Assembly (NCBI GenBank): GCA_037083765.1
Contig: JBAPLS010000015.1
Coordinates: forward strand, 1 to 11,715
DNA length: 11,715 nt
Origin: Dasytiphilus stammeri_B
Lineage (GTDB): Bacteria > Pseudomonadota > Gammaproteobacteria > Enterobacterales > Enterobacteriaceae
Direction of reading: 5' to 3'
Shown piece by piece: positions 6,007 to 11,715 of this stretch (within the stretch, counting starts at the first letter, position 1; every line of letters starts with the position of its first letter). Under the pieces are notes generated by a model that was given only the letters and a program-made list of their open reading frames with translations, was not told the DNA's origin and ran no database searches. The position numbers and the translations under genes were made by a program.

Positions 6007-6813
6007 ATGACTGATGATATTAATGCTTCTTTGGTAAAAAAGCTACGAGAAAGGACTGGACTGGGTATGATGACATGCAAAAAAGCACTTATAGAAGCAA
6101 AAGGAAATATTGAAAAAGCTATTGATCATATGCGAATAATGGGACTTTCAGCATCGGCAAAAAAATCTTATCCTCCTTATTCTGGAGAAGGAATGATTTT
6201 AATAAAAAATCAAGGTTCGTTCTGTTGTATGGTAGAAATTAATAGTGAAACTGATTTTGTCACTAATAATGTTCACTTTAAAAAATTTGCTAATAATGTT
6301 ATTTCCACCGCATTATCTGAACGTATTACAGACATTAAACTCTTACAATCTTTATTTGAACAACAACGAATTGCTTTAATGACTTTAATGGGAGAAAGAA
6401 TTCATATTCGACGGATAGGGTTTTTAGAAGAAAAGAGCATAGGTTATTATATACATGGATCACGTATTGGTGTTATGGTGACATTGACTACTGATAAAAA
6501 AGATTTAGGCAAAAAAATTGCTATGCATATTACGGCCTGCAAACCAGCTTATATAACACCAGAATCTATTCCTATAGAGGTATTAGAACGGGAACAAAAA
6601 ATTCAGCAGGCTATTTTAAGCAAGTCTACTTTTCCATCTATAGAAATCTCTAAAAAAATTTTTACCGGCAGAATGCAGAAATTTATAACCGAATCATCTC
6701 TTACTGAACAAAAATTTATTTTCGACCCAACTAAAACAGTTAGTGAAGTATTAAAAGAAAATAATACTCAAGTGAATAACTTTATTCGTTTTGAAGTAGG
6801 GGAAAAAATTTAA
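6007..6813 (+). CDS. tsf: Elongation factor Ts
   Basis: EF-Ts releases GDP from EF-Tu so that EF-Tu can reload with GTP. The protein has 268 residues against 283 in E. coli. The N-terminal domain carries VKKLRERTGLGMMTCKKAL (residues 10-28). The EF-Tu contact motif TDFV is at 82-85 in INSETDFVTNN. The core subdomains include ERIHIRRIG, HGSRIGVMV, IAMHITACKP and TVSEVLKEN. The protein ends at FIRFEVGEKI, whereas E. coli continues about 15 residues, so the C-terminal tail is lost but the EF-Tu contact core is complete. AGGAG (5991-5995) lies 11 bases before the ATG, a rather long spacing. pyrH follows 52 bases later, as in E. coli. Confidence 0.97.
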   Translation: MTDDINASLVKKLRERTGLGMMTCKKALIEAKGNIEKAIDHMRIMGLSASAKKSYPPYSGEGMILIKNQGSFCCMVEINSETDFVTNNVHFKKFANNVISTALSERITDIKLLQSLFEQQRIALMTLMGERIHIRRIGFLEEKSIGYYIHGSRIGVMVTLTTDKKDLGKKIAMHITACKPAYITPESIPIEVLEREQKIQQAILSKSTFPSIEISKKIFTGRMQKFITESSLTEQKFIFDPTKTVSEVLKENNTQVNNFIRFEVGEKI

Positions 6814-6865
6814 TAACTTATATAGGTGAGTGGATCATAATCATCCGAGCAATGTGGAGAATTAA

Positions 6866-7582
6866 GTGAAAGTAATTTATAAACGTATTTTATTAAAAAT
6901 CAGTGGACAAGCACTCCAAGGATCTCAAAATTTTGGGATTGACAAAAGCATAATAGAACGCATAGTGCAGGATATTAAAGAATTACTAGCTGTAAAAGTG
7001 CAAGTAGCTATTGTTATTGGCGGAGGTAATATATTTCGAGGACAAAAATTAGCTAGAGAAGGAATGGATCGCGTAGTGAGTGATTATATGGGAATGCTAG
7101 CCACCGTGATGAATGGTTTGGCACTATTAGAAACTTTTAATAGAAACTCGGTAGCAAGTTGTATGATGTCCGCTCTTCCTCTAACTGGAGTATGCGAATA
7201 TTACCGGAGGGAAAAAGCACTCCATTTACTACAAAAGAACTATGTAGTCATTTTATCGGCTGGAACCGGTAATGCACTATTTACTACTGATACTGCAGCG
7301 TGTTTACGGGGTATTGAAATTAGAGCAGATGTGATTCTAAAAGCTACACAAGTTGAGGGAGTTTTTTCTAGCGATCCTGTATTAAATAATAATGCCATCC
7401 TATATAAACATATAACTTATCAAGAAGTAATTAAAAAAGAACTACAAATTATGGATTTTGCTGCTTTCACCTTAGCACGAGACAATAGCATACCTATCCG
7501 GGTATTTAATATCAATAAAAGAGGAGTTCTCCAGAGAATAGTCTCCGGACAAGAAGAAGGAACATTAATTACCACTGAATAG
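6866..7582 (+). CDS. pyrH: Uridylate kinase (UMP kinase)
   Basis: PyrH phosphorylates UMP to UDP in the cytosol, working as a hexamer of the amino-acid kinase fold. The protein has 238 residues (241 in E. coli). Conserved parts are KRILLKISGQALQG (6-19), the glycine-rich IGGGNIFRG (51-59), Asp73 in SDYMGMLAT for UMP, AGTGNALFTTD (132-142), and LKATQVEGVFSSDP (158-171). The family usually has SGEALQG; here Glu is Gln15. The start is GTG at 6866. A stop codon TAA lies immediately before it in frame, so no longer form exists, and GGAG (6856-6859) is six bases upstream. E. coli has a few more N-terminal residues. A hairpin starts directly after the stop codon, and frr follows. Confidence 0.97.
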   Translation: MKVIYKRILLKISGQALQGSQNFGIDKSIIERIVQDIKELLAVKVQVAIVIGGGNIFRGQKLAREGMDRVVSDYMGMLATVMNGLALLETFNRNSVASCMMSALPLTGVCEYYRREKALHLLQKNYVVILSAGTGNALFTTDTAACLRGIEIRADVILKATQVEGVFSSDPVLNNNAILYKHITYQEVIKKELQIMDFAAFTLARDNSIPIRVFNINKRGVLQRIVSGQEEGTLITTE

Positions 7583-7600
7583 ACCAGTATTTTTACTGGT
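7583..7600 (+). repeat. Perfect hairpin between pyrH and frr
   Basis: ACCAGTA (7583-7589) pairs exactly with TACTGGT (7594-7600) around TTTT. It begins on the base after the pyrH stop codon and ends 16 bases before the frr ribosome site. No T-run follows. It may limit mRNA decay or separate translation of the two genes. It covers the alternative GTG at 7599, which argues against that start. Confidence 0.5.
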
Positions 7601-7616
7601 GGAATATAATAAAATC

Positions 7617-7622
7617 AAGGGG
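7617..7622 (+). promoter_or_regulatory. Ribosome binding site that sets the frr start
   Basis: AAGGGG stands six bases before the GTG at 7629. Starting there gives a 185-residue protein, the E. coli length, and the alignment IKIIKQDASIRMEKC with ISDIRKDAEVRMDKC begins at that codon. The upstream GTG at 7599 would add ten unrelated residues. Confidence 0.7.
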
Positions 7623-7628
7623 TCTGAA

Positions 7629-8186
7629 GTGATTAAAATAATCAAACAAGATGCTTCTATCCGAATGGAAAAATGTTTTTTAGTATTTATGAAAAATATA
7701 AATAAAATTCGCACTAGTCGCATCTCACCTAGTATTCTGGAATCATTAAAGATTGAATGTTATGGAGGCATCACCACGTTACGTCAAATTTCTACTATTG
7801 GATTAGAAGATGCTAGAACATTATTGGTAACGGTATTTGACCCATCTTTAGTAGCAGTGATTGAAAAAGCTCTCAGATCTTCAGATCTAGGAATACAGTA
7901 TAATACAGCCGGAACGTTAATTAGAGTTTCTTTTCCTATTTTAACTGAAGAAAGACGTATTTTTTTAAGTAAAATAGTGCGTAAAGAATCAGAACAGGGT
8001 AAAATATGTATCCGAAATGTGCGGAGAGATGCTAATCTTAAATTTAAGAGTTTATTAAAAGCAAAATCTATTAGCGAAGATGAAGAATATTTTCTACAAA
8101 ATGAAATCCAAAAGAGTACCGATACATATATCCAAAAAATGGAACAAATTCTTGCTACTAAACTTACTGAGTTGATGAAATTTTAA
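7629..8186 (+). CDS. frr: Ribosome recycling factor
   Basis: Frr, with EF-G, splits post-termination ribosomes so they can be reused. The protein has 185 residues with the GTG start at 7629, identical in length to E. coli Frr. Domain I is the three-helix bundle, formed by about residues 1-29 and 105-185. Domain II lies between, with YGGITTLRQIS and VEKALRSSDLG-like sequence. The highly conserved RNVRRDAN is at 129-136, including Arg132, which is important for ribosome binding. TEERR is at 106-110. It sits between pyrH and dxr as in E. coli. A GTG 30 bases upstream is rejected on alignment and on the ribosome site. Confidence 0.96.
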   Translation: MIKIIKQDASIRMEKCFLVFMKNINKIRTSRISPSILESLKIECYGGITTLRQISTIGLEDARTLLVTVFDPSLVAVIEKALRSSDLGIQYNTAGTLIRVSFPILTEERRIFLSKIVRKESEQGKICIRNVRRDANLKFKSLLKAKSISEDEEYFLQNEIQKSTDTYIQKMEQILATKLTELMKF

Positions 8187-8239
8187 AAATTTATTGTTTA
8201 TGTTCCTGATACTCTTAAGAAGGTTAGGAGATATTTAAA

Positions 8240-8287
8240 ATGATTTTATTGAAAAATATTTAGGTCAGAAGTACATATCTATACTTC
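8240..8287 (+). promoter_or_regulatory. dxr leader with a seven-codon mini-ORF and a hairpin
   Basis: In the 112-base gap between frr and dxr, AGGAG (8226-8230) precedes ATG (8240) of a mini-ORF reading MILLKNI and stop (8263). GAAGTA (8268-8273) then pairs with TACTTC (8282-8287), ending 11 bases before the dxr start. The dxr start itself has no Shine-Dalgarno sequence that I can see, whereas the mini-ORF does. It may be a leader or coupling element, or only a remnant. No regulatory mechanism is shown by the sequence. Confidence 0.3.
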
Positions 8288-8298
8288 ACACTTTTCTT

Positions 8299-9501
8299 AT
8301 GAAGCGATTAACTATTCTTGGTTCTACAGGTTCAGTTGGCACTACTACACTTAAAATAGTACAGGACAATCCTCATCTGTTTACTATAAAAGCATTAGTA
8401 GCGGGAAAAAATATTCAGCTTATGACTGAACAATGCAAACAATTTAAGCCTCTTTGGGCTGCTATGGAGGATGAAAGAAGCGCTCAAGAACTGCAAAGAC
8501 GTTTGCAATATTTAAATTTAAAAACTCAAGTTCTCGTAGGAGAAAAAGCAGCATGTGAATTATCCTCTTTAGAGGATATAGATCAAGTTATGGCAGCAAT
8601 GGTTGGGTCAGTAGGACTGCTTCCCATCATGTCAGCTATACTGGCCGGCAAGCAAGTATTATTAGCCAATAAAGAAGCATTAGTAATGAGTGGACATTTT
8701 TTTATGGAAGCTATTTCTTCTTCAGAAAAAGCACAATTATTACCAGTAGATAGTGAACATAGTGCTATTTTTCAAATTCTGCCGAGAAAAATACAAAATA
8801 AATTAGGAGTAGAAGATTTGTCTAATCATGGCATAAAAGATATTATCCTTACGGGTTCCGGTGGTCCTTTTAGAACACTACCTTTAGAACATTGGTCGCA
8901 TATTACCCCAGAGCAGGCATGTAATCATCCTACTTGGAAAATGGGTCCGAAAATATCAGTAGATTCGGCTACCATGATGAATAAGGGATTTGAATATATT
9001 GAGGCAAGTTGGTTATTTAATGCTAGCCCCAGACAAATAGAAATAGTAATTCACCCTCAATCAGTTATTCATTCAATGGTGCGATATATAGATGGAAGTA
9101 TAATGGCGCAACTAGCATCGCCAGACATGAAATTACCTATAGCATACGCTATGTCTTGGCCTAAGCGGATTAATACTAGTGTGATGCCTTTAGATTTTTT
9201 ATCTATTAATCAATTAAATTTTATGCCCCCTGATTTTAATCGTTATCCCTGTTTAAAATTAGCCATGGAGGCCTATGATAAAGGATCAGTAGCCACTATA
9301 ATATTAAATGCCGCTAATGAAATTGCAGTAGGTGAATTTTTAAAAAAAAAAGTACCTTTTATAGCCATACCAGCTATAAATCAGTACGCTTTGGAATCCT
9401 TTTCTTGTCAGGATCCTAAAAATGTAGAAGAAGTTATAGCTATAGATCATTTAGCGCGTAAACACATTAAAAATTTATTACCGCGTTTTACTGTTCTATA
9501 A
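8299..9501 (+). CDS. dxr: 1-deoxy-D-xylulose 5-phosphate reductoisomerase
   Basis: Dxr (IspC) turns deoxyxylulose phosphate into 2-C-methylerythritol 4-phosphate with NADPH, the committed step of the MEP isoprenoid route. The protein has 400 residues (398 in E. coli) and aligns throughout. The NADPH-binding GSTGSVG is at 8-14. Metal and substrate residues are Asp151 and Glu153 in PVDSEH, Lys229 and Glu232 in MMNKGFEYIEA. Other blocks are LLANKEALV, TGSGGPFR, HPTWKMGPKISVDSATMMNKG (substrate loop region) and LNAANEIAV. The ATG at 8299 begins MKRLTILGSTGS like E. coli MKQLTILGSTGS, so the start is sound despite no visible ribosome site. A run of ten A (9342-9351) encodes part of LKKK inside the frame. 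uppS, later in the same pathway branch, follows after 31 bases. Confidence 0.97.
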   Translation: MKRLTILGSTGSVGTTTLKIVQDNPHLFTIKALVAGKNIQLMTEQCKQFKPLWAAMEDERSAQELQRRLQYLNLKTQVLVGEKAACELSSLEDIDQVMAAMVGSVGLLPIMSAILAGKQVLLANKEALVMSGHFFMEAISSSEKAQLLPVDSEHSAIFQILPRKIQNKLGVEDLSNHGIKDIILTGSGGPFRTLPLEHWSHITPEQACNHPTWKMGPKISVDSATMMNKGFEYIEASWLFNASPRQIEIVIHPQSVIHSMVRYIDGSIMAQLASPDMKLPIAYAMSWPKRINTSVMPLDFLSINQLNFMPPDFNRYPCLKLAMEAYDKGSVATIILNAANEIAVGEFLKKKVPFIAIPAINQYALESFSCQDPKNVEEVIAIDHLARKHIKNLLPRFTVL

Positions 9502-9532
9502 AAATTCATTAGTTATAACCAAAATACTAAGG

Positions 9533-10264
9533 ATGTCTGCTAATTCTCAATCAAAAAAAATTCGACACGTAGCTATTATTATGGATGGAAATGGTCGGTG
9601 GGCGAGACGTCAGGGCATGATACGCATTAGAGGTCATCAAGCAGGCATAAAATCTGTAATTCGCACTGTCTTATTTGCTGTGCAACATAAATTAGAAGCT
9701 TTAACTCTTTATGCATTTAGTAGTGAAAATTGGAAAAGACCGTTGCCCGAAGTAAGAGCATTAATGAAACTTTTTGTCTGGATACTAGACGAAAAATTAG
9801 ATCTCTTGCATAAATATAATATCAGATTTCAAATAATTGGAGATACTACTAGTTTTACTAACAATCTGCAAAAGAGGATCCATTACGCCGAAACATTAAC
9901 TAAACAAAATACCGGTTTAATTTTAACTGTGGCAGCTAATTATGGAGGAAGATGGGATATTATCCATGGAATAAAAAAGATTGCTGAAGAAGTACGATCC
10001 GGAAAATTACTGCCTAATCAAATTGAAGAATCTCTTTTTTCACGCTATGTTTGTCTCAATGAAGTAGCACCTCTAGATTTAGTAATTAGAACCGGAGGAG
10101 AACACCGAATAAGTAATTTTTTACTGTGGCAAATAGCTTATACTGAATTATATTTTACAGATGTGCTGTGGCCTGATTTTGATGAAAATATTTTTGAAAT
10201 CGCACTAAATATTTGTTCTCAAAGAAATCGACGATTTGGAAATATTAACGCGGTCAATGAATAA
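9533..10264 (+). CDS. uppS: Undecaprenyl diphosphate synthase (cis-prenyltransferase)
   Basis: UppS adds isopentenyl units to farnesyl diphosphate to make the C55 lipid carrier for peptidoglycan and other envelope polymers. The protein has 243 residues (253 in E. coli; the N-terminus is shorter). Catalytic Asp18 lies in HVAIIMDGNGRWA, and His35 in RGHQAG. SSENWKRP (63-70) is present. The C-terminal diphosphate-binding stretch RTGGEHRISNFLLWQ starts at Arg186, and Glu205 is in YTELYF. The ATG at 9533 is the first start in a frame that matches after it; AAGG lies directly against it, an unusually tight spacing for a ribosome site. In E. coli cdsA then rseP follow; here cdsA is missing as a working gene. 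Confidence 0.97.
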   Translation: MSANSQSKKIRHVAIIMDGNGRWARRQGMIRIRGHQAGIKSVIRTVLFAVQHKLEALTLYAFSSENWKRPLPEVRALMKLFVWILDEKLDLLHKYNIRFQIIGDTTSFTNNLQKRIHYAETLTKQNTGLILTVAANYGGRWDIIHGIKKIAEEVRSGKLLPNQIEESLFSRYVCLNEVAPLDLVIRTGGEHRISNFLLWQIAYTELYFTDVLWPDFDENIFEIALNICSQRNRRFGNINAVNE

Positions 10265-10451
10265 TAAATATAATTTACTTTATTTAAAAAGTTGAGAGAT
10301 ACATGAGAGAAAAATTTTGAAATGAATTTTCACCTAAATAAAGAAATTACCATTTAGGAAGCTAGAAGGATTATTATTCTAAAAATTAAATCCTGATTGT
10401 TATATTGAGATTAATAATATTTTCTTATGAAGATTCAAAACAACTGAATTT

Positions 10452-10836
10452 AGTGATATTGTCTTAGCGGATCAGACGTCCCGATCTTACGGTCGTTATA
10501 TATTTAGTGAAAATTAATGATTTTTATTCTCTTATATGAAAACTATTCGATAATTATTTATAATTTTATCTCTTTTAAAAGTAGAGAAACTCTTCTGCCA
10601 TCTCTATAATGAATTTTGATATTTTGCTTTTATTCATTAGTATTTAGATACATTTTACACTGCTGCAGATCATCTGGAATTTTTTCAGCTTAGACTTTTT
10701 ATATATTTCTTAAGTGCAGCAAGAGCAGAGCTTCATTTAGTGCAAAATATCTAAAAAATATTAGATCAATTGAAGATATCAGTAGTTTCTTACGCCTGAA
10801 GATTAAGTTTTATCCACTGAAATTATAAGAGCAGAT
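10452..10836 (+). pseudogene. cdsA: Decayed 3' part of cdsA (phosphatidate cytidylyltransferase)
   Basis: The 757 bases between uppS and rseP (10265-11021) have no open gene but sit where cdsA lies in E. coli. In one plus frame, IVLADQTSRSYGR (10458-10496) matches the CdsA block VWGADSGAYMFGK. Exactly as many codons further as in CdsA, SYMKT (10530-10544) matches SPGKT. In the same frame, shifted by one codon, LHLV (10731-10742) matches GHLI, and ILDQL (10758-10772) matches ILDRI of the C-terminal signature. Stops fall at 10515, 10518, 10551, 10617, 10638, 10752 and 10797. About 200 bases stand where some 490 would code the N-terminal half, so that part is mostly deleted. The end at 10836 is projected from family length. 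CdsA makes CDP-diacylglycerol. The alignment was made by eye and from memory. Confidence 0.5.
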
Positions 10837-10855
10837 CACATTGCGGATAAGAAAA

Positions 10856-10872
10856 TAAAGTACAGTACTTTA
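10856..10872. repeat. 17-base palindrome with 8-base arms
   Basis: TAAAGTAC (10856-10863) and GTACTTTA (10865-10872) are exact complements around one A. It lies between the cdsA relic and rseP, about 150 bases before the rseP start. The odd-centred form is typical of a binding site for a dimeric protein, but no known operator is recognised. As RNA it would make a six-pair stem with a five-base loop. Confidence 0.35.
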
Positions 10873-10993
10873 ATGTTTCTATAATAGAGTGAAAATAAAT
10901 AGCAAAACTGAAAAATAAGTAATATTCTTCGGACAGTGAAAATTTATTAATCGCATCATTTTTTTTTGAGTAACTATTTTTCTTCCTGCTGTT

Positions 10994-11010
10994 ATTTACA
11001 TAATGTAAAT
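10994..11010. promoter_or_regulatory. 17-base palindrome abutting the rseP ribosome site
   Basis: ATTTACAT (10994-11001) and ATGTAAAT (11003-11010) are exact complements around one A, the same 8-1-8 form as the palindrome at 10856. The rseP ribosome site AGAGG (11012-11016) begins two bases later. It could be an operator or a stem next to the ribosome site. Function is inferred from place and symmetry only. Confidence 0.4.
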
Positions 11011-11021
11011 TAGAGGCATGT

Positions 11022-11715
11022 ATGTTTGATATACTATGGTGTCTGATAGCTTTTATTATTACACTTTTCTTACTTATTATTGTACATGAATCTGGTCATT
11101 TTTTAGTAGCTAGATATATGGGAGTAAAAATTGAATGTTTTTCAATTGGTTTTGGATCAACATTATGGTCTTGTAAGGATAGGACAGGAACCGAATATAA
11201 GATAAGTTTATTTCCCTTAGGTGGATTTGTAAAAATGTTTCATAAAGATGAAAAATCTTTATCCTGCTTATTATCTCGGAATGTTCAGAAAAATGTAATT
11301 CTATCTTCTCAATTATTTAGTAATAAAACTTTTTTACAGCGCTTAGCCATTATCAGCGCAGGACCGATGGCTAATTTTGCTTTTGCAATCCTTTCATATT
11401 GGTTAGTATTTGTATTTGGAGTTAGCACTATAAGTCCTATAGTCAGGTCAGTCACTAATGATTCAAGAGCATTTACAGCGGGTATTAGACCCGGAATGGA
11501 AATTAAAACTGTGGGAGATATAGAAACACATGATTGGAATGATGTTCGGATAGCTTTACTATCTCAAATTGGTTCTCAGGTTAAAGTAAGAGTCTTACCT
11601 TTTGGAGGTGTGATTAATACGAAAAATATAAATTTAAAAAACTTTGCAATTAATACTGATAAACAAGATATTTTAATGCAATTAGGTATTCATCCTTATA
11701 ATTACATTATTTTAC
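11022..11715 (+). CDS. rseP: Site-2 protease RseP, 3' part beyond window
   Basis: RseP is an inner-membrane zinc metalloprotease that cuts within membranes; in E. coli it cleaves RseA, freeing sigma E, and removes leftover signal peptides. The visible 231 codons (about half of the roughly 450 of the family) are open to the edge. The first membrane segment spans about residues 6-25 and carries the zinc motif HESGH (His22, Glu23, His26; E. coli has HEFGH). FSIGFG and PLGGFVKM follow, then IISAGPMANF and the second membrane segment (AFAILSYWLVFVFGV). The first PDZ domain begins near residue 130, with GIRPGMEIKTV. The ATG at 11022 has AGAGG five bases upstream. An ATG at 11018 hits a stop after two codons and is excluded. 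Confidence 0.95.
   Translation, partial: MFDILWCLIAFIITLFLLIIVHESGHFLVARYMGVKIECFSIGFGSTLWSCKDRTGTEYKISLFPLGGFVKMFHKDEKSLSCLLSRNVQKNVILSSQLFSNKTFLQRLAIISAGPMANFAFAILSYWLVFVFGVSTISPIVRSVTNDSRAFTAGIRPGMEIKTVGDIETHDWNDVRIALLSQIGSQVKVRVLPFGGVINTKNINLKNFAINTDKQDILMQLGIHPYNYIIL

Noticed and set aside
7599..7628. GTG at 7599 as the frr start
   Set aside because: It overlaps a perfect hairpin and adds ten residues without counterpart; the GTG at 7629 has a ribosome site and gives the family length.
529..11021. tRNA, small RNA, CRISPR or mobile element in the long gaps
   Set aside because: I saw no T-arm motif, cloverleaf, spaced direct repeats, transposase frame or terminal repeats in any of the three long gaps.
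11018..11026. ATG at 11018 as the rseP start
   Set aside because: It reaches a stop codon after two further codons; the overlapping ATG at 11022 opens the RseP frame.

Overview
The window looks like chromosome of a reduced-genome gammaproteobacterium, most likely an obligate insect endosymbiont. The sequence is strongly AT-rich, every intact gene is a conserved housekeeping gene with an enterobacterial-type protein, and gene order is E. coli-like with genes missing. There is no phage, insertion sequence, CRISPR array, tRNA or rRNA. Gene content (2-Cys peroxiredoxin, dapD, dxr, uppS and rseP kept) would fit a Blochmannia-like ant symbiont, but I cannot prove the genus from the window.

Layout: a truncated 2-Cys peroxiredoxin gene on the minus strand (1-528); a non-coding stretch (529-1055) with a possible queA relic; tgt and yajC on the plus strand (1056-2585); a 770-base stretch between yajC and dapD, with a GC-rich hairpin, a possible secD 5' relic and a terminator-like hairpin; dapD and map on the minus strand (3356-5034); a 182-base divergent region; then a plus-strand run rpsB-tsf-pyrH-frr-dxr-uppS (5217-10264); a 757-base stretch that seems to hold a decayed cdsA; and the 5' part of rseP (11022 to the edge).

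The two blocks match the E. coli clusters queA-tgt-yajC-secD-secF and dapD-glnD-map-rpsB-tsf-pyrH-frr-dxr-uppS-cdsA-rseP. The members missing here are queA, secD, secF, glnD and cdsA. The three long gaps lie where queA, secDF and cdsA should be, and by eye I find in-register protein motifs of those genes there, interrupted by stops. The evidence is best for cdsA, fair for queA and weak for secD.

The genes serve translation (rpsB, tsf, frr, tgt, map), nucleotide supply (pyrH), lysine and peptidoglycan precursor synthesis (dapD), isoprenoid and undecaprenyl carrier synthesis (dxr, uppS), membrane protein handling (yajC, rseP) and peroxide defence. I see no unknown multi-gene system. The main interest is gene decay, with retained partners such as tgt and yajC left without their usual neighbours, and several hairpins and palindromes at gene borders.
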